Positions 33,458-42,465 of a stretch of DNA of 64,000 nucleotides are shown here, in pieces. The notes under the pieces were generated by a model, which was given only the letters and a program-made list of their open reading frames with translations, did no database searches and was not told the DNA's origin. A program made the position numbers and the translations under genes. This stretch comes from Halobacillus halophilus (GTDB lineage Bacteria; Bacillota; Bacilli; Bacillales; Halobacillaceae), in contig NZ_JAIVAL010000001.1 in assembly GCF_020171985.1 (NCBI RefSeq), positions 62,001 through 126,000 on the forward strand, written 5' to 3'. Every line of letters starts with the position of its first letter. The first letter of the stretch is position 1.

Positions 33458-35077
33458 ATGAAAGAACACTTAAAATCATCTGCTGACACAAAGCTGTACC
33501 CTAGAGGGAAGAAACCACTATTTCATTATCTGCAGCAACATGCTGAAGAACGGCCTGAAGATCCTGCGTACTTCTACTATGGAAGCAGTATTACGTGGCG
33601 GGAATTACTCGATCAGGTTCAAAGAGTGGCAGGATTCTTGCGGCAAGCGGGTTTTGAAAAAGGAGATCGGATCGGTTTATTTATGCAAAATAGTCCCCAG
33701 TACATTATTGGTCATTACGCCATTCAGTATATTGGCGCTGTGGTCTGTCCGCTTAACCCTATGTATAAAGCTAATGAGCTTGAATATCTAATTAAAGAAG
33801 TGGATATGGCAGGGATTTTTGCGGGAGGGGAGCTTCTGGCGGAAGTCCGTAAGGTAAATGAACATTTAAAGCGAATTATTGTAATTCGTTATGAAGACTT
33901 GCTACCTGATCATCCCAGTTGGACGATTCCAAAGGATCTTAATAGTCCGGCTCTTGAACTTAATCCTAACGAAACAATGTGGGAGGAGATTATGCAGGGA
34001 TCTCAGCCATGTACCTATCCGGAAGTTGTAAAGCTCGAAGACACAGCTCTGCTTGCCTTTACATCTGGCACAACGGGCCGTCCAAAGGCAGCCATGTTAA
34101 CCTATGAAAATGCGTTGTACAAAACAGCAGCGGCTGTACAGGTTAATCAAGTAGATGAAAAAGAAACATGGCTTGCTGTCATGCCGCTCTGCCATATTGC
34201 TGGTATGGTTATGGGAGTTAATATACCGGTATATACTGGCGCGCCATGTGTACTGTTTGCTCGGTTCGATCCTATGTCAATACTAAAAGCTCTTCATGAA
34301 TACCGTGTTTCTGTATGGTATAGTATTGCGCCAATGAATGACGCTATTTTGTCAATTGCAGAAGAGAATCAACTGGAGGACTTGAAGCTGAATCTGTGTA
34401 CGAGTTTTGGCATGCCGGTTACCAAAACCTTAGCGGAGAATTGGAAGGTGGTTGCACCTAATTGCAAGTTATTTGAAGCTTCATATGGGTTAAGTGAAAC
34501 CCACACGGTTGACACCTATATGCCACAGGATAATATCAAATTCGGTTCGGTTGGTGTTCCGATCAGGGGTACTTTAATCAAGATTAGTGATCCAGCAACT
34601 GGTGAGGTACAGAGTCCTGGAAAATCAGGTGAGATTGTTATTCAAAGTCCAGGAGTATTTAAAGGTTATTGGGGAAGGCCGGAAGCTACAGCTGAAAGTC
34701 TCTCCAAAGGATGGTTGCATACTGGGGATATTGGCTATTTGGATGACGAGGGTTATTTGTATTTTCAAGGGCGTATCAAAGAAATGATCAAATCCTCAGG
34801 TTTTAGCATTTTTCCGGAGGATGTCGAAGCTCTACTGAAAGAACATCCAGGTATAGGACAGGTTGTTGTGATCGGCGTACCTGACGAACATAAAGGGGAA
34901 GTTGTAAAAGCTTTTGTAATACCAAACAGAAATAAAGAAATAAATGAAAGTGATTTAAAAGTGTGGGCTAAAGAAAATATGGCCGCTTACAAGGTGCCTA
35001 CGTACGTGGAATTTCGTGACACCCTTCCCCAAACCAGTTCCGGTAAAATTCTAAGAAGAATGTTAAAGGATCAATAG
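33458..35077 (+). CDS. AMP-forming acyl-CoA synthetase
   Basis: 539-aa ANL-superfamily ligase that activates a carboxylic acid to its acyl-CoA. The P-loop is LLAFTSGTTGRPKAAMLTYE, the adenylate site is SYGLSETH, and GWLHTGDIGYLDDEGYLYFQGR (in pieces) and the C-terminal SGKILRRML lysine are present. The substrate is probably a fatty or aromatic acid. It is in one operon with the carboxyltransferase (15 bp gap, GGAGGGGG ribosome site) and 184 bp before an aldehyde dehydrogenase. The three genes could oxidise an aldehyde to an acid, activate it, and then process the acyl-CoA. Confidence 0.9.
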   Translation: MKEHLKSSADTKLYPRGKKPLFHYLQQHAEERPEDPAYFYYGSSITWRELLDQVQRVAGFLRQAGFEKGDRIGLFMQNSPQYIIGHYAIQYIGAVVCPLNPMYKANELEYLIKEVDMAGIFAGGELLAEVRKVNEHLKRIIVIRYEDLLPDHPSWTIPKDLNSPALELNPNETMWEEIMQGSQPCTYPEVVKLEDTALLAFTSGTTGRPKAAMLTYENALYKTAAAVQVNQVDEKETWLAVMPLCHIAGMVMGVNIPVYTGAPCVLFARFDPMSILKALHEYRVSVWYSIAPMNDAILSIAEENQLEDLKLNLCTSFGMPVTKTLAENWKVVAPNCKLFEASYGLSETHTVDTYMPQDNIKFGSVGVPIRGTLIKISDPATGEVQSPGKSGEIVIQSPGVFKGYWGRPEATAESLSKGWLHTGDIGYLDDEGYLYFQGRIKEMIKSSGFSIFPEDVEALLKEHPGIGQVVVIGVPDEHKGEVVKAFVIPNRNKEINESDLKVWAKENMAAYKVPTYVEFRDTLPQTSSGKILRRMLKDQ

Positions 35078-35261
35078 ACTTAAAGCAGTTACGCTTATGG
35101 AATAAATGATGACTTATCTGCATGCTTTCTGCTTTTACTTCCGTTTTCAAATTTCTAAGATGTTTCAACTTGATAAATAAAGGATATATTACGCTATACG
35201 AAAGAAATAAGTTTATTTTATTGATTATAAATGGAAAGTTTGAAAAAGGAGATATGAAAAT

Positions 35262-36686
35262 ATGCGCAATCAATTAAAGCATTTCATCCATGGTGAATGG
35301 GTGGAATCAACTGGCTCTGAAACTTATGATGTAATAAATCCAGCTACTGAAGAAGTAATGGGTACAATCAGTATGGGTACAAAGGAAGATTTAGATAAAG
35401 CTGTAGCTGCAGCTAAACAAGCACTTCCTTCATTTTCTCAAACTTCTAAACAGGAACGTGTAGAAATGTTGGAACGAATTGCTGAAGAATATGAAAAACG
35501 TAAAGACGATATTATTGAAACTATAACGGATGAGCTAGGCTCGCCTCAGAAGATTTCAGAAAAAGTTCATTACTCTATGGGTTACAACCATTTCTCACAA
35601 GCAGCAGAATCATTGAAGGATTTTTCTTTCATGGAAGATCGGGGTGGACATACGGTAGTTAAAGAAACCATAGGTGTTAGTGGTTTAATAACCCCTTGGA
35701 ATTTCCCTACCAACCAGACTTCGACCAAAATTGCCAGTGCATTTGCCGCAGGAAGCCCGGTTATCTTAAAACCAGCAGAAATGACTCCATTTGCTGCTAT
35801 TATATTAACAGAAATCTTTGAAGCAGCAGGAGTTCCAAAAGGTGTCTTTAACTTAGTTAATGGCTCAGGAGAAGTTATAGGAAATGGGATCAGTTCCCAC
35901 CCTGATATTGACTTTGTTTCCTTTACTGGATCAGGAGCTGTAGGTAAGAAAATCATGGAAAATGCTTCTGAAACTATTAAGAATTTTGCGCTCGAACTGG
36001 GAGGTAAATCCCCGCTTATTGTGTTAGAAGATGCTGATGTGGAAGCCGCAGCAAGAGCAGCCGTTAATCATATCGCAACAAACACTGGTCAGGTATGCTC
36101 AGCTGCTACTAGGGTACTCGTCCCTAGTAAAATGAAGAAGTCCTTTGAAGAAGCAGTGCTGAAAGTTCTGCCTGAATTCCCGGTAGGGGATCCAAGAGAG
36201 GATAACTTGATCGGTCCGTTGATTTCAAAAAAACAATGGGATACTGTGCAGTCTTATATTGAAAAAGGTGTAGACGAAGGCGCATCCTTGCTAACAGGAG
36301 GAACTGGGAAACCTGAAGGTCTTGAACAAGGCTATTATGCCAAACCTACCGTATTTACAGATGTTCAAAATAACATGGTAATTGCACAAGAAGAGATCTT
36401 TGGGCCGGTAACCACAATCATCACATATGATACGCTTGATGAAGCTATTAACATTGCTAATGAAACGATTTATGGTTTAGCTGGTTATGTAATAGGCAAT
36501 GATCCGGAAAACCTAAGAAAAGCAGCGACTGGAATTCGCGCTGGACGTATCAAAGTAAATGACACGGAAGCTGATTTCTCTGCTCCATTCGGAGGGTATA
36601 AGCAATCCGGAATAGGCAGAGAATGGGGAGACTATGGTATTGAAGAATACTTGGAAACCAAAACTATACTTGGATTTCCTTCTTAA
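35262..36686 (+). CDS. NAD(P)-dependent aldehyde dehydrogenase
   Basis: 474-aa ALDH superfamily member with catalytic Cys279 ([11 protein letters not shown]) and general base Glu245 (LELGGKSP). The coenzyme site is ITPWNFP...LKPAEMTPF. Length and motifs fit the DhaS/AldA class oxidising aliphatic or aromatic aldehydes. It has its own ribosome site (AAAGGAG) and a 184-bp gap before it, so a separate promoter is possible. Probable partner of the acyl-CoA ligase upstream. A bidirectional terminator follows. Confidence 0.92.
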   Translation: MRNQLKHFIHGEWVESTGSETYDVINPATEEVMGTISMGTKEDLDKAVAAAKQALPSFSQTSKQERVEMLERIAEEYEKRKDDIIETITDELGSPQKISEKVHYSMGYNHFSQAAESLKDFSFMEDRGGHTVVKETIGVSGLITPWNFPTNQTSTKIASAFAAGSPVILKPAEMTPFAAIILTEIFEAAGVPKGVFNLVNGSGEVIGNGISSHPDIDFVSFTGSGAVGKKIMENASETIKNFALELGGKSPLIVLEDADVEAAARAAVNHIATNTGQVCSAATRVLVPSKMKKSFEEAVLKVLPEFPVGDPREDNLIGPLISKKQWDTVQSYIEKGVDEGASLLTGGTGKPEGLEQGYYAKPTVFTDVQNNMVIAQEEIFGPVTTIITYDTLDEAINIANETIYGLAGYVIGNDPENLRKAATGIRAGRIKVNDTEADFSAPFGGYKQSGIGREWGDYGIEEYLETKTILGFPS

Positions 36687-36724
36687 AATTTAAATTATGA
36701 ATCGTTAAGGCACGCTTCATAAGA

Positions 36725-36758
36725 AAAGAGGCACCCGCAAACCCGGGTGCCTCTTTAT
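36725..36758. terminator. Bidirectional terminator
   Basis: AAAGAGGCACCCG (36725-36737) pairs with CGGGTGCCTCTTT (36744-36756). Convergent to the SET-domain gene. Confidence 0.9.
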
Positions 36759-36760
36759 TG

Positions 36761-37138
36761 TTATTCCTGATCGAACCATAACGTGTCCTGGATATCTACT
36801 GAACCATTATAATTAATGTGAATTTCCTCATCAGCTTTAATATCCCGGTAAGCGTAAAAGTCAAACGTATCGTTATCAAAGTTAATAACATAGTTCGCGT
36901 TCGGCTCATAGGAATGGTTAAACATCATGCCATAACCCAATACGAATGCTGTATGGTTTTCGCCGTACTCAAACGCATAATCAGCCAGCCGAGTTTTCTC
37001 TATATGAACATGTTCCTGATTTGGGTAAGGGATAACGGGAGCCTGGTGAATAAGTGTATTTTTCGGGATATCCTGCTTCGCAAAAACCCCTCTGTTTAAT
37101 TCTTCATCCGTGAGTGTAGATGTTCTAATTTCAATCAT
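36761..37138 (-). CDS. SET domain protein
   Basis: 125-aa single-domain protein with the core SET motifs in order: GVFAKQDIPKNTLI (strand 1 region), GYGMMFNHSYEPNANY (the NHS.xPN pseudoknot motif) and AYRDIKADEEIHINYN (the final EE...Y). SET proteins are lysine methyltransferases using S-adenosylmethionine; bacterial stand-alone forms are little characterised. Start ATG 37138 sits 8 nt after AGG; an in-frame GTG three codons earlier overlaps that site. It is encoded alone and no histone-like target lies nearby. Confidence 0.8.
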   Translation of the reverse strand: MIEIRTSTLTDEELNRGVFAKQDIPKNTLIHQAPVIPYPNQEHVHIEKTRLADYAFEYGENHTAFVLGYGMMFNHSYEPNANYVINFDNDTFDFYAYRDIKADEEIHINYNGSVDIQDTLWFDQE

Positions 37139-37308
37139 TTGGATCACCTAGCTTTCTTTTCAAGATCTTACGTTAACTATATAAGCCTGACAGAAGTGTG
37201 TACGGAAATCAAATGACCAAAAATTCTGTAAAATTATTAATTAAAGGAAAATTGAGGAAAAAATATGTTAAACTTGTGAAAATAAAATCTTACAAAGGAA
37301 TTGATCGT

Positions 37309-37479
37309 ATGAAGATTTCCACATGTTTACTGTTTATTATCCTTGTTATGCAGTTATCCACTCTCATTAATAGTACGGTCTTTAATGGAGGCGGGAGTGG
37401 TGTCCTGCTTACAGTACATACTATTTCATTTGTAGCAGCGATTGGGTTTTATGCCCAGATTAGGAGTGAAAATGGTTAG
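37309..37479 (+). CDS. Small membrane protein, unknown
   Basis: 56 aa with two hydrophobic segments (about 4-22 and 31-49) and a glycine turn (NGGGSG) between them. ATG 37309 follows AAAGGA by 9-10 nt; the longer frame from 37198 has no ribosome site and a lysine-rich start that looks non-coding. No family recognised. It stands before the beta-helix protein gene but 160 bp away. Confidence 0.5.
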   Translation: MKISTCLLFIILVMQLSTLINSTVFNGGGSGVLLTVHTISFVAAIGFYAQIRSENG

Positions 37480-37640
37480 TTTAAAACTTGCATTCTTCCT
37501 GCAAGGAGCTAGTCGTATAATAAATTCCTTCCATAATAAATATTTTAGTAACCAATTTCTATAATGTTAGAGGAATGTCCAAACAATAATTCCTCCTCTT
37601 GCATCTACTATCTAGAACCTATTAAAAGGAGGAACTAGAT

Positions 37641-39275
37641 TTGGCTACTAAAACGACGGGACCCCTTGTGGCAGATCGAAATACAATGTCAATCGTATTT
37701 CAGGTACTGAATAACACTGAGGATTCCCAACAAGTCCAAGTGTCTGTCTATGATTTAAGCAGTTGTCCAAAGGAAGAAGTTTTCACGGAGGAAATAGAGG
37801 TTAATCCTAATGAAGCTTCGGGAACTATTCTTCCTCAGCCGCCCACTAGATTTGAAATTGTAGTGGAAGGACTAGAGGAGAATATGGAGGTGTGGGTAGC
37901 AGGAAGAACAGCGAGGCAGAATATTGATTTGAATTTGAGTGCTTTTTTACCTCAGAATTTAGTGCACAACCAGGAAATGGTTACGGTTGGAGATTTGCTT
38001 CCCGGTCCGCAGGGGTATACGACGGGACCCTTGGTTGCAGATCGCTTAGCTCAGAGCTTAATTGTAGAGGTACTAAACAGTACATTGGAGGAACAATCGG
38101 TTATGGTCACTGTGTATGATACGTCTGTTTCACCTAAACAGCCAGTAGCATCACAAACCTTTAATTTGGAAGCAGATTGTTCAGATTTTATAATTTTTCC
38201 AGATCCACCAACCCAGTATGAAGTCATGTTTACAGCATCGTCAGACGGGGTTTATGGATTTACCAGTACACGTACGCAGGTTCAAAGTGCCGCTATAAGT
38301 TTAACAAACTTATTGGCCCCGAATGAGATGAGTCATGGAAACTTAACACCGGTTGATACCCCGCTTGATGCGGTTAATGAAGCCGAGACCGTAGAAGAAA
38401 TGAGGGCAGCAATAGAAAATCCTGCTCTAGGTTTAGATCTTACCGATTATAATATGCTAAGTGATGAGTTAAAAGATGAAGTGGCTCAGACTCTGCTGGA
38501 TAACCGTCCTGAGGAAGGCTATCCAACTGTACTCAGTGTACAATTAGCTTTAGATGAAGCTGTAAACAATATTGTAGATCCTAACAACATTTACGTGGAA
38601 GCAGGTTCATCTGGAAACGGCAGCCGTGCGATGCCTTTTGGAACAATTCAACAAGGTATTGCGGCTGTAAATCCTGGGGGTACAGTAAATATTTTAAGTG
38701 GCACCTACCCGATTACCTCACAGATAAATGTTAATAAAGCGGGTATAACGCTTTTAGGAGAACCCGGTACACTTCTTGAATTGCAAGCGGATACTATTGC
38801 ACTTCTGACTACTCAACCTAATATAACGATTGATGGACTAACGATAACGAGTGACATGCCATATCCTAAGGAGTTTATTCAAATTGGAGGAAATAATAAT
38901 GTACTGCGGAATAACACAATTTTTGGACCAGAACAGCAAGGGGACAGCAGTACGTGGGTTGTAAACCGAGCGGTTGTATCTCAAGGAGGACTTGAAGTAA
39001 CTCTGGAAGGAAACACCTTTTATTCTTTACGAACGGGCATGTATATTAACCCAAACACAACAGGTGAAATTAATAACAATGTCGTCTATAATACTCGCGG
39101 TGGTTTCCTTGTAGACCGTGCCTTTACAACATTTGTAGGAAATTCTTGGGGAACCCCTCCTAACTTCTTTGATATCGTATTACTTGCGGGGACTACCGAA
39201 GGTCCTCCTTATGATAACTTAGCAGAACTCAGCGCGGAAAACGATAACGCAACTATTTCAGATCAAAGAGAATAA
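37641..39275 (+). CDS. Right-handed beta-helix protein with duplicated N-terminal domain
   Basis: 544 aa. Residues about 6-105 and 128-235 are two copies of a beta-sandwich-like domain, each opening with TTGPLVADR and followed by (V/I)xxVxVYD. A short helical linker leads to a pectate-lyase/DUF1565-type beta helix from about residue 322 (YVEAGSSGNG.., PFGTIQQGI, PGGTVNILSGTY, then NNVLRNNTIFG and NNNVVYNTRGG rungs). There is no signal peptide. TTG start with AAAGGAGG. In a spore former this could be a spore-surface or exosporium protein, or a large intracellular assembly protein; no catalytic residues are evident. Confidence 0.7.
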   Translation: MATKTTGPLVADRNTMSIVFQVLNNTEDSQQVQVSVYDLSSCPKEEVFTEEIEVNPNEASGTILPQPPTRFEIVVEGLEENMEVWVAGRTARQNIDLNLSAFLPQNLVHNQEMVTVGDLLPGPQGYTTGPLVADRLAQSLIVEVLNSTLEEQSVMVTVYDTSVSPKQPVASQTFNLEADCSDFIIFPDPPTQYEVMFTASSDGVYGFTSTRTQVQSAAISLTNLLAPNEMSHGNLTPVDTPLDAVNEAETVEEMRAAIENPALGLDLTDYNMLSDELKDEVAQTLLDNRPEEGYPTVLSVQLALDEAVNNIVDPNNIYVEAGSSGNGSRAMPFGTIQQGIAAVNPGGTVNILSGTYPITSQINVNKAGITLLGEPGTLLELQADTIALLTTQPNITIDGLTITSDMPYPKEFIQIGGNNNVLRNNTIFGPEQQGDSSTWVVNRAVVSQGGLEVTLEGNTFYSLRTGMYINPNTTGEINNNVVYNTRGGFLVDRAFTTFVGNSWGTPPNFFDIVLLAGTTEGPPYDNLAELSAENDNATISDQRE

Positions 39276-39279
39276 TAGT

Positions 39280-39315
39280 AACAAGCACACCTTCATAATA
39301 AGGTGTGCTTGTTTA
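39280..39315. terminator. Bidirectional terminator
   Basis: AACAAGCACACCTT (39280-39293) pairs perfectly with AAGGTGTGCTTGTT (39300-39313), loop of six. Confidence 0.9.
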
Positions 39316-39335
39316 ATGGATAAAACGGTTGTGGT

Positions 39336-39914
39336 TTACCTGGATACAAACCTGTTTTCTGTAATCCAAAATCTCCACGGATAGTCGCGGGCTTCTCCGG
39401 AGTTGTCAATTCCAATTCGTTTCCCTTGGGAAATATGTTTAGGGGAATAGCCGTTTTTTATATATAGAGGAGATTGATCCAGGGGATGTCCGTAGTCTGA
39501 TTTGATAATCCCTAATGCTTTCGTTAATTTTCCGGGCCCATTCGTTAGATCCTTTTCTTTTTTGTCTCCTCTTCTCTCCTGTATAAGTTCTATGCCTTCT
39601 AAAGGTTCGACGGCTCTAATTAATACGGCTTCTGGATGTCCTACTTCACCACTTACCACATTCACTAGACAATGTGTATGCATAACATACGTGTACACAT
39701 AACCAGGTGGTCCAAACATTACTTCCGTTCGCGGGGTCCGTTTATTATTAAAGCTGTGAGCCGCCCTGTCTCCAGGACCAACATAGGCTTCCGTTTCTAC
39801 AATATACCCCGAAGCTGTTCCTATCTCCGTTTCTTTGACTAATTTACAGCCCAATAGAGATTTTGCAAGCTCTAAAGTAGGCTGTTCATAAAATTCTGCA
39901 GGCAAAATGCTCAT
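39336..39914 (-). CDS. 3-methyladenine DNA glycosylase (MPG/AAG family)
   Basis: 192-aa base-excision enzyme removing 3-methyladenine and related alkylated purines. Family motifs: LLGCKLV, GYIVETEAYVGPGDRAAHS (the E of ETEAY is catalytic), FGPPGYVYTYVMH and NGPGKLTKALGI. It matches B. subtilis YxlJ-type proteins in length (about 196). ATG preceded by GGAAGG. Single gene, cytoplasmic. Confidence 0.93.
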   Translation of the reverse strand: MSILPAEFYEQPTLELAKSLLGCKLVKETEIGTASGYIVETEAYVGPGDRAAHSFNNKRTPRTEVMFGPPGYVYTYVMHTHCLVNVVSGEVGHPEAVLIRAVEPLEGIELIQERRGDKKEKDLTNGPGKLTKALGIIKSDYGHPLDQSPLYIKNGYSPKHISQGKRIGIDNSGEARDYPWRFWITENRFVSR

Positions 39915-40300
39915 TATAGTTCCTTCCTCTCACAATTACGACTAAACACCAAGTTCATCAAATATATCATAAATTATCTGTTCATTTCATTCTATACTTC
40001 ATAAAGTGAGAAAAGGAAGGATAATATTTCCAAATATAATGATCGTTTAGGTTTGAACATTGAAAAGTGAGGTTATCCCTTACGTAGTTGGATTCATCAA
40101 ATTATGCAGGTGTATCAGGCTATCTTGAAAATAAAATGAAAGAGCAATAGATAACGCTCAGTAACCTAAAGCTCCCTATTTATTTTTTTGATGAAAATAC
40201 TACACTTGGAATCAATGTTTAACATAGGTTTATTCCGGTAACATACATTTTGAAATCGAAATAAAATTTAAAGAGTAAAATATATTTAGGAGGCTAGTCA
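39915..40300. other. Gene-free region upstream of stress SDR
   Basis: About 385 bp, AT-rich, no credible frame. It holds a short GAGC/GCTC hairpin near 40143-40157 and the SigB-like promoter at 40217-40241. Otherwise I see nothing in it. Confidence 0.5.
40217..40241 (+). promoter_or_regulatory. Possible SigB promoter of SDR gene
   Basis: GTTTAA (40217-40222), 13 bp, CGGTAA (40236-40241), against SigB GTTTAA-N12-14-GGGTAT. Located 60 bp before the start codon. Confidence 0.55.
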
Positions 40301-41044
40301 TTGACGAATTTACAAGATCAAGTAGTTATTATCACAGGAGCATCCAGTGGGATCGGTGAGGAAACGGCCAAAGAACTTTCCTCTAAAGGAGCGAAACTTG
40401 TACTGGCTGCAAGACGGGAAGATCGACTGGAAGAATTAGCGAAAAAAGTAAACGATGATGGTGGACACGCGATATATAAAACTACTGACGTAACCAATTA
40501 TGATGAAATGGAAGAGCTTGCTGAATACGCTCAAAACGAACTGGGTCAAATTGATGCGATTGTAAACAACGCGGGCTTGATGCCACTCTCTTTACTTAAT
40601 AAACAAAAAGTAAAAGAATGGGATCAAATGATCGATGTAAATATTAAAGGTGTTCTTTATGGAATATCTGCTGTGCTGCCTCATATGCGCGAACGCAAAA
40701 AAGGACACATTATTAATATTTCTTCCGTGGCTGGACATGTAGTCTTTCCGGGAAGTGCTGTATACAGCGGTACAAAATTCGCTGTGCGTGCGATTACGGA
40801 CGGTCTAAGAATGGAAGAGTCTGCAGAGAGTAAAATTAGAGCAACTATCATTTCTCCTGGTGCGGTTTCAACTGAACTGACATCTACGATTACGGATGAA
40901 GATGTAAAAGGTGGAGTGGACGAACTTTACGAACAAGCGATCACTCCGGACAGCATCGCCAGAACAATACGTTATGCTTTAGAAGAACCGGCAGAAGTTA
41001 CCATCAACGAAATTGTAGTACGACCTACAGACCAAACAACATAA
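40301..41044 (+). CDS. SDR family oxidoreductase
   Basis: 247-aa classical SDR. NADP site TGASSGIGEETAKELSSKGA with AARRE, NNAGLMP, and catalytic Ser-Tyr-Lys in NISSVAGHVVFPGSAVYSGTKFA. Closest in pattern to NADP-dependent hydroxy-acid dehydrogenases (YdfG-like). TTG start with AGGAGG about 7 nt upstream. A SigB-like promoter upstream suggests general-stress expression, as for several B. subtilis SDRs. Terminator downstream; monocistronic. Confidence 0.88.
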   Translation: MTNLQDQVVIITGASSGIGEETAKELSSKGAKLVLAARREDRLEELAKKVNDDGGHAIYKTTDVTNYDEMEELAEYAQNELGQIDAIVNNAGLMPLSLLNKQKVKEWDQMIDVNIKGVLYGISAVLPHMRERKKGHIINISSVAGHVVFPGSAVYSGTKFAVRAITDGLRMEESAESKIRATIISPGAVSTELTSTITDEDVKGGVDELYEQAITPDSIARTIRYALEEPAEVTINEIVVRPTDQTT

Positions 41045-41050
41045 ATAAAA

Positions 41051-41079
41051 AAAGCAGCCTATCATAGGTTGCTTTTTTT
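41051..41079 (+). terminator. Intrinsic terminator of SDR gene
   Basis: GCAGCCTAT (41054-41062) pairs with ATAGGTTGC (41064-41072), one G.U, followed by seven T. Confidence 0.85.
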
Positions 41080-41219
41080 ATTACATAAACTGGCACCTCA
41101 GGTCATCCAGATTATGGATGATGAAAAGGAGACCTTAGTAATTTAATGCAGGCACATCCAATAGTTTAATAATGGAATAAAAAGGAATGGCATTATAGAA
41201 CATATTAAGGAGTGATATC

Positions 41220-41570
41220 ATGGAAAGAAAAGCCCATACTATACTAGAGGAATATCGTAATGGAATTGAACAACTATCTGAACATCTGCCCAAAACCATT
41301 CAGGAGTACAATCGATTCACTGGAGAAGCATTTAATGATGGAGAAGTGACGAAAGCCAATAAGCACTTAATGGCACTCGCAATTAGTTTGAAAGAAGGGG
41401 ATGAACCGAGCATTACTTATCATATGGATCAGTGCGTAGCATTGAATTGCTCGGATCAGGAGATTTATGAATCCATGGGTGTAGCTGCTGCGTACGGTGG
41501 CGGTGCAGCGATGAGTCAATCTGTTACGAAAGGTTTCGAAATTTTAAAGCAGCTGCGAAACCAATCTTAA
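41220..41570 (+). CDS. Carboxymuconolactone decarboxylase / AhpD-like protein
   Basis: 116-aa all-helical protein of the CMD family (KANKHLMALAISLKEG, DQCVALNCSDQEIYESMGVAAAYGGGAAM). AhpD-type members use a CxxC pair for peroxide reduction; here the two cysteines are Cys72 and Cys77 (CxxxxC), so classic disulphide redox is doubtful. ATG 41220 follows AAGGAG. Likely a small stress or detoxification protein; the substrate is unknown. Confidence 0.85.
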   Translation: MERKAHTILEEYRNGIEQLSEHLPKTIQEYNRFTGEAFNDGEVTKANKHLMALAISLKEGDEPSITYHMDQCVALNCSDQEIYESMGVAAAYGGGAAMSQSVTKGFEILKQLRNQS

Positions 41571-41581
41571 GTTACCGGCAG

Positions 41582-41624
41582 ACTGCCGTATTCCTTCTAG
41601 AACAAGGATGCGGCAGTTTTTTTA
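41582..41624 (+). terminator. Intrinsic terminator of AhpD-like gene
   Basis: ACTGCCGTATTCCTT pairs with AAGGATGCGGCAGT (41604-41617) with one bulge, followed by a seven-T run. Confidence 0.85.
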
Positions 41625-41771
41625 AAAAATATAGTCCTATATACTATAATACTTTAACTGTGAAAAAAGAGTTAAAGGTGAAGCGAGAAATAGAGGTTTA
41701 TAGAATATAAACCAAAGGCTTTTAAAAATCTAATTTGAGAAGCCAACAGGAAAAGATTATTTTTCTTTCCA

Positions 41772-41819
41772 TTAAAAAATCAACGTCTTTTGACTACTTA
41801 AGTCATGCAGACGTTGATT
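41772..41819 (-). terminator. Intrinsic terminator of 51-aa gene
   Basis: AATCAACGTCT (41778-41788) pairs with AGACGTTGATT (41809-41819), with an inner TGACT/AGTCA stem. The minus strand continues with six T. Confidence 0.88.
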
Positions 41820-41892
41820 CCATGGAACGGCTTGAGTACCGTTATCCTTTATTCGCTTTCTTCTCATAGCTATATGTCACCACTTTATTCTC

Positions 41893-42048
41893 TTATTTTC
41901 TTTTGTTTTTACGAAAAGGCATAAGAAGTTTGCCGCTTTTAGTTCGCTTCACTTTTGTGTAAGCAGACAGTTGAGATCCTTTGGCTTCCGGGCTGTTTTT
42001 GTAGTCCTCTTCAAATAGCTCGCGAGCCTTGGAATAAAGCATGGTCAT
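41893..42048 (-). CDS. 51-aa basic protein, unknown
   Basis: A 51-codon frame with a strong AAAGGAGG eight bases before ATG and its own terminator about 75 bp downstream, so it is very likely expressed. The product starts MTMLYSKARELFEEDYKNSP and ends in a Lys/Arg-rich tail (PFRKNKRK). It has no hydrophobic segment or cysteine. The basic tail suggests nucleic-acid or membrane-surface contact. I do not recognise the family. Confidence 0.65.
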   Translation of the reverse strand: MTMLYSKARELFEEDYKNSPEAKGSQLSAYTKVKRTKSGKLLMPFRKNKRK

Positions 42049-42465
42049 TTTAATGACCTCCTTTTAATAATGGTTATCATTCAATCAGCTTTAGTTTTCT
42101 TAACTGATGAATTACTGAAAATTTTACTCTCTAGTAAGGGGGTAACGCAATAGTTTTTTAAACTTTTTTTTCGACAAATTTTTGGTTATTTTCCAACTAT
42201 CTTTTTTCCAATTTATAGAACAGGAAATTAATACCAAAACGTGCGTAATTACTATAGCGATACGCTTTTAGTAAGCCTCCATATTTTTAATTATAATTTA
42301 ATATTTCCAATATGAAAAAATAAGTCAAAAGTCACAAAAATTCTACGAACCTATCGAAAACCTATTGAGAGGCTTGTGATAGTTTACAGGCATAAACCAA
42401 AGGGGAATTTACCAATAAAGATGCTTTAGTATCATAAAGTGTGAAAAAAAGGATGATATTATATA
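42049..42465. other. Gene-free region upstream of murE-like gene
   Basis: About 415 bp, very AT-rich, no frame. A SigB-like pair GTTTAC (42382-42387) and GGGGAA (42402-42407), spacing 14, precedes the murE-like gene by about 60 bp. The divergent 51-aa gene promoter should lie on the left side. Confidence 0.4.
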
